A stretch of 64,000 nt of DNA from Trichormus_B sp936914905 (GCF_039871975.1 NZ_JBDPLL010000001.1); one strand, 5' to 3'; shown: positions 48,101-57,980, counted from the first letter of the stretch. Notes: generated by a model from the sequence alone, not told the origin. Translations and numbers: made by a program.

Positions 48101-50999
48101 AGCCATTAGCCTAGCGGAACAGTTCAATGCTCCAGAAATCAAAGCGTTGGTACTCAATGTAGTAGGTGCATGTACGACTCATAGTAAAGTTCATATTAAA
48201 GAAACATTGTCTCTTCTTTGGGATTCCTATGAAAGCGGACTTCAAGGTGGAAATTTTGAACATGCTGGCATATCTGCCATGCTTAAATATGAATACTCCT
48301 ATTTTATGGGACAGGAACTAACAATACTGGTACGAGAAATGGCCTCTATCAGTGATGTTTTGTCTCGGCTCAAGCAAGAAAACGCTCTACGTTGGCATCA
48401 AATTTCTCAACAAACAGTATTGAACTTATTAAATCCCTTAGAAAATTCATGCAATTTACGAGGTGAAGTCTACAATGAAGAAACTTCTTTACCACTGATG
48501 AAAGACGCCAATGACAGAAGCGGGCTTCACTCCTTGTATGTTAATAAACTAATTCTTTGTTACCTGTTTGGAAGATATCAACAAGCACAGGAAAATGCAC
48601 GACAAGCTGAACAATATTTAGATGGGGTACAAGGACACATATTAGTACCAATATTCCATTTCTATGATTCCTTAGCGCACCTAGCAATTTACCCATCAAT
48701 ATCGCATTCGCAACAAGAAGATATTTTAAGTCGAGTGAGTAAAAACCAAGAAAAGATGAGGCTATGGGCAGAATACGCACCGATGAATTTTCAACATAAA
48801 TTTGATTTAGTTGCAGCTGAACAGTCTCGTATTCTAGGCAACAAGGCCGACGCAATGGACTATTATGATCGCACCATTGCTCTTGCTAAAGAACATGGAT
48901 ATATCCAAGAAGAAGCACTTGCTAAGGAACTCGCAGCTAAATTTTACCTCAGCTGGGGCAGAGAAAGCATAGCTAGGGAATATATGACTGAAGCCTACTA
49001 CACCTATACCCGTTGGGGTGCAAAAGCTAAGGTTGCTGACTTGGAAAAACGCTATCCCCAATTACTTGCGCCCATATTACAGCAAACCCGTTCTGCTGTT
49101 TCAACTAACGACACTATCTTTGCCTTGGGGAGCGTTATATCTAGTAGTTATTCCATTTCTAGCACCAGTGTTTCAGATACCCTAGATTTAAAAACTATTC
49201 TCAAAGCATCTCAGACAATCTCCAGTGAAATCGAACTAGAAAAACTGCTTGCATCCTTACTTTGTATCATCATCGAAAATGCCGGGGCTGATAAATGCGT
49301 GTTAATGCTGTCGCGGGATGAGCACCTACTAATTAAAGGCTCAATTACCCAGGGAACAAAACCCGTCGTGTTGCAACGCCTTCCTATTGAAGATAGTCAG
49401 GATATTCCAAAAAAGCTAATTTACAAAGTCAAGCACAATCACCAGACTGTTGTACTATCGGATGCAACAGCAGATCCTAACTTAACCAACGACCCGTACA
49501 TTATGCGCCAAAAGCCTAAAAGTGTCCTGTGTAGTCCGATTTTGCATCAAGGGAAGTTAATGGGTATTTTATATCTAGAAAATAATCTCACAATGGGAGC
49601 ATTTACTAGTGATCGTGTCGAACTCCTAAATCTACTTTGCTCTCAAGCTGCAATTTCTTTAGAAAATGCCCGACTTTATGAACTTTCCCAGGAATATGCC
49701 CAACAGCTAGAGCAATCATTTGCCGAATTGAGTGCAAGTAATTCTCGTTTCCACAACTTAGTAGATAATGTGCCTGGCGTTGTTTATCAATATCAGATGA
49801 CTAACGATGGGGCTATGTCCTTGAATTACATTAGTGCACAATGTAACAACTTTTTTGAAATTACCCCAGAGCAAGCCACGTCGAATGTTCAGTTTTTCGG
49901 CAATATGGTACATCCAGATGATATTGCAAATTATCAGCAATCTAATACGGATACGATTCAATTTTTATCTCCCTGGCAATGGGAAGGACGAATCATTACT
50001 CCATCAGGAATTGTCAAGTGGATTCATGGTGAATCACGAATTGAACGACGTGCTGATAAGTCACTAGTTTGGGATGGATGGTTTTTGGATATTAGTGATC
50101 GCAAACAAGCTGAACTTACCTTGCAGCAAAAATCACTCTTATTAGAAGAAGCACTAACTGATTTGCAAAATGCCCAATTAAAAATGATCCAAAGTGAAAA
50201 GATGTCTGCATTAGGTAATTTAGTGGCTGGTGTTGCTCATGAAATGAATAACCCTCTTGCTTTTATTTATGCTACTCTTCAACAAATTAAACCCAACTTT
50301 GCTGATCTCACTGAACATTTAAAACTCTACCAGGAAATCCTAGAAAACCCAGGTGGTGAAATTCAAGACCATGCCGAAAAAATTTACTTAGATTATCTTT
50401 TAGAAGATTTACCTACAGCGATAGATGCAATGGTGATGGCGTGCGAAAGACTAAAAAATATTAGTACTAGTCTTCGTACTTTCTCTCGTGCAGATCAAGA
50501 TTATAAAGTCCAGTTTAATCTTCATGATGGTATAGATAGTACGATTTTAATTCTCAAACATCGCCTGAAAGCTAATGAACAACGCCCAGCAATTGAAGTA
50601 GTAACTAACTACAGTGATTTAGCTCAAATAGAAGGATTCCCTGGACAGTTAAACCAGGTATTTATTAATATTCTAGCTAATGCTATTGATTCCTTAGAAG
50701 AGTCAAATATTGGTAAGAGCTTTGCAGAAATTAAAACCAATCCTAACCGTATTAAAATTACAACATCAATCTTAGATAAATACGTAAAGATCTCAATTGC
50801 CGATAATGGGAAGGGAATGGGTGAAGAAATCAAACAAAAGATTTTTGAGCATTTATTTACTACAAAAGCTGTAGGGAAGGGAACTGGATTGGGGCTAACT
50901 ATCGCCCGGCAAATTGTGGAAGAAACCCACGGTGGTAAATTGATTTGTCACTCTATTTTGGGTAAAGGTACAGAGTTTATCATTGAAATTCCAGCTTGA
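45171..50999 (+). CDS. Hybrid Ser/Thr protein kinase - AAA/TPR - GAF - PAS - histidine kinase (HstK type)
   Basis: A 1942-residue cytosolic multisensor kinase. Residues 10-280 are a Hanks-type kinase with Lys40 (VVIKLL), catalytic Asp133 (IIHKDIKPSN) and metal-binding Asp152, the DFG motif reading DFS. A large ATPase module starts near 300 with GFSGIGKT at 330-337 and LFLDDLQWAD-like Walker B (FLDDLQWADS). A long helical TPR-like region follows to about 1310. A GAF domain is at about 1350-1500, PAS at 1525-1640, and a histidine kinase with His1690 (GVAHEMNNP) and the ATPase blocks NILANAIDSL and GTGLGLTI at the end. No receiver domain is present, so a separate response regulator is expected. 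It is intact next to a decayed copy. Confidence 0.93.
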   Translation: MVSNLVNIPGYLISEELYNGSRTLVYRGYRERDSLPVVIKLLKNPYPTFNELLSFRNQYTIAKNLNSPLIVQIYSLEPYQNGYALVMEDFGGTSLNEWVGRVRQQFLQEFLEIAIALSNTLDILYRERIIHKDIKPSNILINPETKQVKLIDFSIASLLPRETQTLVSPNGLEGTLAYISPEQTGRMNRGIDYRTDFYSLGVTFYELIAGELPFVANDPMELVHSHIAKTAPLIHEINSKIPLVIAEIINKLIAKNAEDRYQSALGLKFDLENCLSQLRETGGIENFKIAQRDVCDRFIIPDKLYGRETEVLTLLEAFERVSQGTTEMMLVAGFSGIGKTAVVNEVHKPIVRQRGYFIKGKYDQFQRNIPLSAFVQAFRDLMEQLLTENDVQLEEWKKKILNAVGDNGQVIIEVIPELSIIIGEQPLAVELSGTAAQNRFNLLFQKFTQVFTSIEYPLVMFLDDLQWADSASLKLIQLLMADTSHLLLIGAYRDNEVPPGHPLMLTLSDIQKTQATINTISLVPLSQVEVNKLVADTLKSTEELVWNLSVLIYQKTQGNPFFATQFLKALHQDELIHFDFELGCWQCELTQVTTQAVTDNVVTFMSLQLRKLQPSTQQVLQLAACIGNQFDLATLAIVSEQSQIETAACLWKALQEGLILPIGDVYKFYIGQDTLAGTSENQQTVTYKFLHDRVQQAAYSLIPDDQKQTTHLKIGQLLLNNAPLREQNENLFEIVNQLNIGKSLIIEPERQIELAQLNLNAGQKARAATAYTAALEYATTGISLLQFLKWETHYNLTLTLYELATETAYLSGNFEQMEQWADIILQQAKTSIDKMKVYAVKIQGYMAQAKKLEAVQIGLEALELVGVSLPKSPKASDIEQALTQTVSNLQEKKIEGLVNLPLMTDIEKLAATKMLTSMFTPTYQAAPTLVPLVTCELINLSLNYGNSAFSSSGYAFYGLLLNVVFQDIESGYQFGKLAISLAEQFNAPEIKALVLNVVGACTTHSKVHIKETLSLLWDSYESGLQGGNFEHAGISAMLKYEYSYFMGQELTILVREMASISDVLSRLKQENALRWHQISQQTVLNLLNPLENSCNLRGEVYNEETSLPLMKDANDRSGLHSLYVNKLILCYLFGRYQQAQENARQAEQYLDGVQGHILVPIFHFYDSLAHLAIYPSISHSQQEDILSRVSKNQEKMRLWAEYAPMNFQHKFDLVAAEQSRILGNKADAMDYYDRTIALAKEHGYIQEEALAKELAAKFYLSWGRESIAREYMTEAYYTYTRWGAKAKVADLEKRYPQLLAPILQQTRSAVSTNDTIFALGSVISSSYSISSTSVSDTLDLKTILKASQTISSEIELEKLLASLLCIIIENAGADKCVLMLSRDEHLLIKGSITQGTKPVVLQRLPIEDSQDIPKKLIYKVKHNHQTVVLSDATADPNLTNDPYIMRQKPKSVLCSPILHQGKLMGILYLENNLTMGAFTSDRVELLNLLCSQAAISLENARLYELSQEYAQQLEQSFAELSASNSRFHNLVDNVPGVVYQYQMTNDGAMSLNYISAQCNNFFEITPEQATSNVQFFGNMVHPDDIANYQQSNTDTIQFLSPWQWEGRIITPSGIVKWIHGESRIERRADKSLVWDGWFLDISDRKQAELTLQQKSLLLEEALTDLQNAQLKMIQSEKMSALGNLVAGVAHEMNNPLAFIYATLQQIKPNFADLTEHLKLYQEILENPGGEIQDHAEKIYLDYLLEDLPTAIDAMVMACERLKNISTSLRTFSRADQDYKVQFNLHDGIDSTILILKHRLKANEQRPAIEVVTNYSDLAQIEGFPGQLNQVFINILANAIDSLEESNIGKSFAEIKTNPNRIKITTSILDKYVKISIADNGKGMGEEIKQKIFEHLFTTKAVGKGTGLGLTIARQIVEETHGGKLICHSILGKGTEFIIEIPA

Positions 51000-51059
51000 G
51001 TATTAAATTGTATAGAATCCAAATTAGTTCTGTCTTAACCTGAGCTTGGGATTAGGAAT

Positions 51060-51530
51060 AATGATAGCTTTATCATTCACTACCAGAAAGTTCTTCGATT
51101 AAGCGATCACCAAAATTTTCTAGTTACGTCTCTTTTAATTGCTGCTTCAATTTTCTGCCTATGATTTTTAGTTAACTCCCATTGCCACGAAGGTTGATGT
51201 GGTATCCTACCTAAATTCAGCTAATTGATGCACAGTTAAACCAGCAGGAACTGGTTGCAGTTGTGCTAAAAGACTGATTTTTAAGCTACTAAATCAGAGG
51301 TTGTTTGAGGAGTTTTTGATACATTACTAGGGACGTTTCAAACGTCCTCTTAGGAGGTTGTAAGTGAATTGCTTTCCCATCTAGTAAAATTACTCCTTAT
51401 TGAGGTGAGAGAATTCAACTAGTTAATTTTAGTAAAGTAGATTTACCAGAACCATTAGTACCAAATAAGCTCAATCATTCTCCAGTTTGCAAACAAAGAT
51501 TAATATCTTGGATCTACTAAAACGGTTAAA
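51060..51530 (-). pseudogene. FecE-type ABC transporter ATPase, relic 2 (N-terminal part)
   Basis: Minus strand contains a decayed Walker A area (CLSLFGTNGSGKS-like), NCNQFLLV/TVHQLINL-like, LGRIPHQPSWQWELT and KIEAAIKRD, stopping around the LSGGE signature. It overlaps relic 1 (about 38130-38360) in the middle portion with high similarity, so the two derive from the same gene family member or a duplication. Multiple stops. Confidence 0.6.
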
Positions 51531-51539
51531 AAGGTTATT

Positions 51540-51660
51540 CTGAGCGTTCGCGGACCATCTCTGAAAGAGATAGTGAGGAATCTCCGAGATACTAGAGCCT
51601 ACAGCACGCCCCAGGTATACACAGTGGACCAAAGGGATAGACTGCGCTATCAGTATGAGA
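51540..51660. repeat. Dispersed repeat related to 44740-44880
   Basis: Contains GTTCGCGGACCATCTCTGAA, CTCCGAGATACTAGAGCCT and ACACAGTGGACCAAAGGGAT. Non-coding. Confidence 0.5.
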
Positions 51661-51898
51661 TAACTGCAGGTTTCACCAATTTGTAGTATAATTGATCAAA
51701 CTGTATAACCACCTGTAAGAATTTGTAATTCAAGAGGAATTTTAGTAGTTCAAAAAACAATTACTTATTATACTTTTTTACTTTTACCAGACTACATATT
51801 TTTTTCCAATATAATTATCTTTCATAATTCTACATCAATATGACTAAAGTCACAAATGAATTAGTAACTTTTAGCTATATAGTTATGGAACTATAATT

Positions 51899-52150
51899 TT
51901 GTGCTTTAAGTACGTTGAAGAAAATAACCATCCAATTAGTTTCACGGTGAAGAATACTTATTATGAATTTGACCGATCTCTTATCTTACTTAATAGACTT
52001 GGTTTAGTAACACTAGTTAGTGTAGGAATATCTCTAGCATTAGCCGATTATCTGAACAATTATAAAAATCAGCGCCAAGAGAATCTTCATAAACCAGACA
52101 ATAATCAACGATTATACAATAACTACAGACTAGACTTTCGTCTATATTAA
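51899..52150 (+). CDS. Small hypothetical protein with one membrane helix
   Basis: An 83-codon frame that must start at TTG, beginning with CFKYVEENNHPIS, with a hydrophobic helix LVTLVSVGISLALADYL at about residues 36-52 and a polar Asn/Gln-rich tail. No family is recognised and no ATG is available, so it may be spurious or a truncated gene. Confidence 0.25.
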   Translation: MCFKYVEENNHPISFTVKNTYYEFDRSLILLNRLGLVTLVSVGISLALADYLNNYKNQRQENLHKPDNNQRLYNNYRLDFRLY

Positions 52151-52330
52151 TGTGAATTAACGTTCTGAATAATTTTGCTAATTGTTGTAGCTACCATTTC
52201 ATATCAAATTTCTTGAATGAGATAGAGATGGTAGTTTTTATAGTTGTTGTTAACAACTATAATTTCTTTGATATGTCGCCAAAATAACTGATATATCAAT
52301 AGTACGTCTCGGTGAAATTGAGATGTATTT

Positions 52331-52870
52331 ATGGAGTATCAATTCATTAACTATAAAGGGAAGTTGAGTACTTATGCTATTCTTACTATGAGTTTAGCTA
52401 TCTCTATTCTTACTACAGGATGTCAATTAACTTCTCCTAATTGGACTTCCTTTCCCAATCATCCTAGGGAAAATAGAACAAGTTATCAAACGTCGGACAA
52501 TGATAGAGACTCTCCATCGTCTAACAATGGCAGAAATTATCCATCATACTAAAGAGATTTAAATCAAGCATAAGAGAACATATCAGAACTTAACCTAACT
52601 GAAACTTAAAAAGCATAAGTTTAACGGATTAGAGAGGAAAGTGAAGCATAAATATTTGCACTTTTATCTGCCGAACAGCAACAGCAAGTACAATCTGCCT
52701 GCTAATAGTGGTCGCTATAAATTGTCAATAGAGAAATTGCGGTTGCTTAATTTGTCAGCAGAACAAATATAGGAACTAAGTAAAATTACATAACAGAAAC
52801 TACAACAAATTTAGATAATCTTGACTCCAGAACAGCGAGAAATAATGAATCAATGGTGTAGGTCTGCTAC
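52331..52870 (+). pseudogene. Lipoprotein with Spy/CpxP-like C-terminal region, truncated
   Basis: The first 73 codons (52331-52552) are open: a signal peptide with lipobox LTTGC at residues 27-31 and a Ser/Asn/Pro-rich stretch. After the TAA, other frames show ISELNLTET, ALLSAEQQQQVQS, NLSAEQ-like and LTPEQREIMNQW, which are LTxxQ-type repeats of periplasmic Spy/CpxP proteins. The natural reading is one longer lipoprotein that has decayed after the signal peptide. A functional 73-residue lipoprotein cannot be excluded. Confidence 0.5.
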
Positions 52871-53303
52871 ATAAAATTTATGCCACTATATAGTTACACA
52901 AGGTTGAGTATTTAACTATGGTGGTTATCACTAGGATAAAAACATATAGCCATAATAAAATATGCGTTACCCCACGCATTACAAAAAGTACCAGAGACTC
53001 AACTCTATCACCTGCTATTCTACTTAATTACTAATTCAAAAATCTCTGGGTTCCTCCTAACTCATCAACGTTAGAATCTATATATTTTGTTTCTAAATAA
53101 CCGTTTTTTAAACGTAACAATTTGTACAGTCGTTATTTTACTTATTCGTTTTATGAGGATATTATACAGCACTAATGACTGTTCAGAATCCCGACTTAAC
53201 TTAGAAATCACAGAAATTGTTCAACAAAATCTTTTGTACATCGCATATCTCAGCCTGATGACAAGGTAAACTGGTGGAGTTGACTGATAAAGATTAGTGT
53301 CCT
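52871..53303. other. Intergenic upstream of glyS
   Basis: About 430 bp with no recognisable gene; a 60-codon frame at 53087-53269 has no known family. Confidence 0.4.
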
Positions 53304-55505
53304 ATGCTTGCGTTTTTATTAGAAGTTGGTACAGAAGAACTACCTGCAAGCTTTTTGAGTGGTGCCATAGTACAATGGCGATCACGCATTCCTCAAACTC
53401 TGGAAGCTAATAACCTCAAAGCTGAAACTGTTGAGGTTTATGGAACTCCCCGACGGTTAGCAATTCTAATTACAGGTTTACCATCCCACCAACCAGATAA
53501 AGAAGAAGAATTCAAAGGTCCAGCCGCACAAGCAGCTTTTAAAGATGGTAAACCTACACGCGCAGCAGTTGGGTTTGCTAAAAAACAAGGTGTAAAACTG
53601 GACGCTTTTGAAATTCGACCCACGGAAAAAGGTGATTTTGTCTTCATCCAGAAAAAGACTCCCGGCCGTCCAGTTGCAGAAATTTTGATAGAACTCGTTC
53701 CCCAGTGGGTTTGGAGTTTAGAAGGAAAGCGGTTAATGCGCTGGGGAAGTGGTGAGGGTAGATTTTCCCGTCCGATTCGCTGGTTAGTAGCTTTGTTGGA
53801 TAGGGATGTTTTGCCCTTAGAATTAAAGAATGGTGAGAAAACAGTTAAGAGTGATCGCATTTCTCAAGGACATCGCGTTTTACATCCCGAACCTGTTAGC
53901 ATTTCCCAAGCGACAGAATATGTAAATACCCTGCGTTCTGGTTACGTGATAGTTTCACCAGAAGAACGGGAAAACATCATTACTGAACAAGTCGAAACTG
54001 CAGTTCGAAAATTAGGTGGTTTCACGAAAATATCTCCTAATTTATTAGAAGAAACAGTAAATTTAGTAGAGTATCCTAACGTAGTAGTTGGAAGATTTGA
54101 AGATGAATTCCTCCAATTACCTACAGAAGTTTCAACTACAGTAATGGTGACCCATCAGCGTTATTTTCCTATTTTCAAAACTTCAGAATATCACGAACTA
54201 TTACCTAATTTTATCACTATTTCTAACGGTGATCCGAGAAAATCAGATATCATTGCTATTGGTAATGAGAAAGTAATTCGTGCGCGGTTAGCTGATGGGC
54301 GTTTCTTTTATGAAGCTGATTTAGCTAAACCATTAGCAAGCTTTTTACCTCAATTAGAAACAGTTACTTTTCAAGAAGATTTAGGATCAGTTCGTGCCAA
54401 AGTTGAGAGAGTAGTGAATATTGCCGATCGAATTTCTCAGCAGTTACAATTAGGTAATAATGAAAAACAGAAAATCCAACGAGCAGCCTTACTTTGTAAA
54501 GTAGATTTGGTCACCCAGATGGTGTATGAATTCCCAGAATTGCAAGGCACTATGGGTGAAAAATACGCTCTAGCTAGTGGTGAAGATTCAGAAGTAGCAA
54601 TGGCAATTTACGAACATTATTTGCCAAGATATGCAATTGACGATCTTCCAAAAAGTATTACAGGTAAAATTGTTGCCTTAGCAGATAGATTAGACACTTT
54701 AGTAAGTATCTTCGGTTTAGGTTTAAAACCCTCAGGTTCCTCAGACCCTTTTGCTTTAAGACGGGCAGCTAATGCAATGGTTAAGATTATTTGGTCACAA
54801 TCTTCTGATTCAAGTCAGGAAGACTATAAAGATGGTTTGAAACTTGATTTAGCAGTTTTGCTACAGCAAACAGCGACAGATTTTGCGGCAGCTTTTAACA
54901 AAGATAGAGACTCACTAATTAAAGTATTACAGGACTTTTTCATACAACGAATCCGGACTCTATTTCAAGGAGTAGAAGTACAAATATTTATTGACGAAAT
55001 AGATTATGATTTAGTCAATGCTGTATTGGGAGAAGATGATCCAGAATATACGGAACGGGCATTACAGGATTTATTAGATGTGCGAGATCGCGCCCTTTAC
55101 TTACAAAAAATCCGCAATAATGGTACATTAGATAAAATCTACGAAACCGTCAACCGTTCTACTCGTCTGGCTGCACAAGGTAATTTAGACTTCCAGCAGT
55201 TAGAACCAACAGTAGTAGTTAAACCAGAATTGTTCCAAAAACCTTCTGAATCTGCTTTTTACAATGCCTTGGTTGAGTTAGTACCCCAAACCCAAGCAGC
55301 AAAAGAAACCCGCAACTATCAACTATTAATAGCCGCACTAGAAGAAATTACTCCCACCGTGAGTGAATTCTTTGATGGTGAAGATAGCGTTTTAGTCATG
55401 GATCTAAATCCTGAGATTAAACGAAATCGGTTAAATTTACTGGGATTACTTCGTAATCACGCGCGTGTTTTAGCTGACTTTGGAGCGATCATCAAAAGTC
55501 TGTAG
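53304..55505 (+). CDS. glyS: Glycine--tRNA ligase beta subunit
   Basis: A 733-residue subunit of the bacterial alpha2beta2 glycyl-tRNA synthetase, charging tRNA-Gly in the cytosol. Signatures include LLEVGTEELPA at the N-terminus, YGTPRRLA, MVTHQRYFP, the HD-type region (ALLCKVDLVTQMVYEFPELQG), SDPFALRRAAN and the C-terminal anticodon-binding domain (FFDGEDSVLVMD). It is intact. The alpha subunit (glyQ) is not in the window. murD follows 80 bp later on the same strand. Confidence 0.96.
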   Translation: MLAFLLEVGTEELPASFLSGAIVQWRSRIPQTLEANNLKAETVEVYGTPRRLAILITGLPSHQPDKEEEFKGPAAQAAFKDGKPTRAAVGFAKKQGVKLDAFEIRPTEKGDFVFIQKKTPGRPVAEILIELVPQWVWSLEGKRLMRWGSGEGRFSRPIRWLVALLDRDVLPLELKNGEKTVKSDRISQGHRVLHPEPVSISQATEYVNTLRSGYVIVSPEERENIITEQVETAVRKLGGFTKISPNLLEETVNLVEYPNVVVGRFEDEFLQLPTEVSTTVMVTHQRYFPIFKTSEYHELLPNFITISNGDPRKSDIIAIGNEKVIRARLADGRFFYEADLAKPLASFLPQLETVTFQEDLGSVRAKVERVVNIADRISQQLQLGNNEKQKIQRAALLCKVDLVTQMVYEFPELQGTMGEKYALASGEDSEVAMAIYEHYLPRYAIDDLPKSITGKIVALADRLDTLVSIFGLGLKPSGSSDPFALRRAANAMVKIIWSQSSDSSQEDYKDGLKLDLAVLLQQTATDFAAAFNKDRDSLIKVLQDFFIQRIRTLFQGVEVQIFIDEIDYDLVNAVLGEDDPEYTERALQDLLDVRDRALYLQKIRNNGTLDKIYETVNRSTRLAAQGNLDFQQLEPTVVVKPELFQKPSESAFYNALVELVPQTQAAKETRNYQLLIAALEEITPTVSEFFDGEDSVLVMDLNPEIKRNRLNLLGLLRNHARVLADFGAIIKSL

Positions 55506-55585
55506 CACAAGACAACAAAAACAGGTGTAATTTTTGCCAATTAACGCTAGTATAGGGTAGCTTAACCAGGGATGCTACACAGTCT

Positions 55586-56956
55586 ATGCCAGAAGCTGTT
55601 GTGATTGGATTGGGAAAGTCCGGTATTGCTGCGGCAAGATTGTTGAAACAGGAAGGCTGGGAGGTGGAATTAAGCGATTGCAGCACCTCTCCAAACCTCC
55701 TGGAACAACAACAAGAACTTGCTAAGGAACAAATTCCTGTTAAATTAAGTAATACACCAGACCTAGAGAGTGAAATCTTACCAAGATTAATAGTTGTTAG
55801 CCCTGGTGTACCTTGGGACATTCCTCTATTAATTAAAGCTCGAGAGTTAGGCATTGAAACCATTGGTGAAATAGAACTAGCCTGGCGACATTTGCAAAAT
55901 ATCCCTTGGGTAGCCATTACTGGCACAAATGGTAAAACTACCACTACGTCGCTAACTGCCGCGATTTTTCAAGCTGCAGGATTGAACGCTCCTGCCTGTG
56001 GTAACATCGGTCTGGCTGCTTGTGAAGTGGCTTTATCAGTACAAAAACCAGATTGGATCATTGGAGAACTTAGCAGTTATCAAATCGAATCTTCTGTCAC
56101 ACTTTCTCCCCGCATTGGTATTTGGACAACATTCACACCAGATCACTTAGCCCGTCATAAAACCTTAGAGAATTACTACAATATTAAAGCCAGATTGTTA
56201 AATAATTCTCATTTACAAATATTCAACGGTGATGATGTTTATTTAAACAAAGTAGGATTGAATCATTGGCATAATGCTTATTGGACGACTATGAAAGGAG
56301 CAGATTTTCTAATCGGTGAGAAAGGCTTTTATATAGAAAACGGCTGGATAATAGAAAAATTATCTGCAACTTCTATATCTCAACCAATTGTAGAAGTTTC
56401 CGCTTTGCGAATGGTAGGAGAACACAATCAACAAAATCTTCTCATGTCAGTAGCCGCAGCCCGGTTAGTAGGAATTAATACTGAAGCAATTTCCCATGCA
56501 GTCAATAAATTTCCTGGTGTTACCCATCGGTTAGAATATATCTGCACATGGGAAGGAATTGATTTTATCAATGATAGCAAAGCCACCAATTATGATGCGG
56601 CTGAAGTGGGTTTAGCATCTGTAAAGAGTCCTACCATTTTAATTGCCGGTGGTGAGGCAAAAGCTGGAGATGATACAGGCTGGTTAAATAAGATTCAAGC
56701 TAAGGCTGCTACTGTTTTATTAATTGGTAATGCTGCACCTAAATTTGCTCAACGTCTAGAAGAAGTGGGATATACTAATTTTGAAATTATCGAAACAATG
56801 GCAAAGGCTGTACCTAAATCCGCAGAGTTAGCAAAACAATATCAAGCGTCAGTTGTGTTATTATCTCCAGCTTGCGCGAGTTTTGACCAATATCCTAATT
56901 TTGAAGCAAGGGGTGAAGATTTCCGTCAATTGTGTTTAAATTGGATGCAATCATAA
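55586..56956 (+). CDS. murD: UDP-N-acetylmuramoylalanine--D-glutamate ligase
   Basis: Cytosolic Mur ligase that adds D-glutamate to UDP-MurNAc-L-Ala in peptidoglycan synthesis. The N-terminal Rossmann domain has VIGLGKSG; the ATP P-loop is GTNGKTT at residues 113-119; other Mur blocks are GNIGLAACE, ELSSYQIE, FTPDHLARH, NDSKATN and LLSPACASFDQY. At 456 residues it has normal length. Confidence 0.96.
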   Translation: MPEAVVIGLGKSGIAAARLLKQEGWEVELSDCSTSPNLLEQQQELAKEQIPVKLSNTPDLESEILPRLIVVSPGVPWDIPLLIKARELGIETIGEIELAWRHLQNIPWVAITGTNGKTTTTSLTAAIFQAAGLNAPACGNIGLAACEVALSVQKPDWIIGELSSYQIESSVTLSPRIGIWTTFTPDHLARHKTLENYYNIKARLLNNSHLQIFNGDDVYLNKVGLNHWHNAYWTTMKGADFLIGEKGFYIENGWIIEKLSATSISQPIVEVSALRMVGEHNQQNLLMSVAAARLVGINTEAISHAVNKFPGVTHRLEYICTWEGIDFINDSKATNYDAAEVGLASVKSPTILIAGGEAKAGDDTGWLNKIQAKAATVLLIGNAAPKFAQRLEEVGYTNFEIIETMAKAVPKSAELAKQYQASVVLLSPACASFDQYPNFEARGEDFRQLCLNWMQS

Positions 56957-57284
56957 ACTTGGTATTACTGAATTAGCATAAGAAGAAATTAGAAAATCCA
57001 AAATTCTTTTTATCCTTTGCGCGAAACCTCATTCTTTTGTTTAATAAGTCACTCAGAGTATAGGTTTTCCCGATTAGTAATAACTAGTAAGGCCATGAAT
57101 TGAAAATCCTTCTTTCAGAAGAGCTCAGCTAATAAAATAGTGCTTCCAGCAGGCTGCGCTAACAAAATTTAAAATATATATAGCTTATACAGCGGAGCTT
57201 TTCAGAGATTTAGAATTATTGCTTTATTTACGCCTTACTCTACTAACCCAAACAAAAATGATCAACCTTTAATCGGACATGATA
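56957..57284. other. Convergent intergenic region
   Basis: 328 bp between murD and the convergent response-regulator gene. No convincing terminator stem was found by eye. Confidence 0.4.
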
Positions 57285-57980
57285 TCATTTAGCTAGTCCA
57301 TGTTCTAGGGCAAAACGCACTAATTCTGTACGGCTATTTGTGCCAGTTTTACTAAATAAACGGCTGACGTATTTTTCTACGTTGCGAACGCTGGTTTCTA
57401 AGCGACGTGCAATTTCCTTGTTCATTAAACCTTCGGCTACTAGATTTAAAACACTTTGTTCTCTGGGAGTGAAATCTATTTTGAATGGAGGAGGGGTTTG
57501 AGTAATTGCATTTCTGGGACTTAATAAATCTTTAATTTTGGAAATTTCATGGGCTAATTTAGCAATATCCATGTTTTCCGTATCTTCACCAGCTACCTGT
57601 GTTTTCATAGTGTGACGCACGAGTAAGTTTTCAACTATGGCTACCAGTTCATCAGGATCAAATGGTTTAGGTAGATAAGCGTCAACACCAGCTTGATAGC
57701 CCTGAATGCGATCACCTGTCATGCCTTTAGCTGTTAAAAATACCACAGGTAAAGCCTGAAAACGCTGATCATCTCGCATTTGCTTCAAGAACTGATAACC
57801 ATCCACTTGGGGCATCATGATATCGGAAATTACCAAATCAGGTATACTATGCTGCATCATATCCCAACCTTCACGGGCATTACTGGCAGTTTGAACGCTG
57901 AAACCGCTTTCTTGTAAATATTCTTTCACGGCTTCCCTCAATCCCGGTTCGTCATCTACCAGTAAAAGTTGTGCTGACAT
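57285..57980 (-). CDS. NarL/LuxR-type response regulator
   Basis: A 231-residue transcription factor. The receiver domain (1-120) has Asp9-Asp10, phospho-acceptor Asp53 (VISDIMMP), Thr83 and Lys105 (LPKPFD). A LuxR-type helix-turn-helix lies at about 165-228 (LTPREQSVLNLVAEGLMNKE). The linker is long and polar. It resembles the Ycf29-like regulators of cyanobacteria and red-algal plastids, but targets and partner kinase are unknown. No histidine kinase is adjacent. Confidence 0.9.
   Translation of the reverse strand: MSAQLLLVDDEPGLREAVKEYLQESGFSVQTASNAREGWDMMQHSIPDLVISDIMMPQVDGYQFLKQMRDDQRFQALPVVFLTAKGMTGDRIQGYQAGVDAYLPKPFDPDELVAIVENLLVRHTMKTQVAGEDTENMDIAKLAHEISKIKDLLSPRNAITQTPPPFKIDFTPREQSVLNLVAEGLMNKEIARRLETSVRNVEKYVSRLFSKTGTNSRTELVRFALEHGLAK

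Noticed and set aside
45171..50999. The large kinase as a possible assembly chimera
   Set aside because: The domain order kinase-ATPase-TPR-GAF-PAS-histidine kinase is a known cyanobacterial HstK arrangement, and the frame is open throughout.
53438..53860. 140-codon minus-strand open frame inside glyS
   Set aside because: It is antisense to strongly conserved glyS sequence and has no recognisable family.
55492..55944. 150-codon minus-strand open frame over the murD start
   Set aside because: Antisense to the conserved MurD N-terminus; composition reflects the opposite strand.
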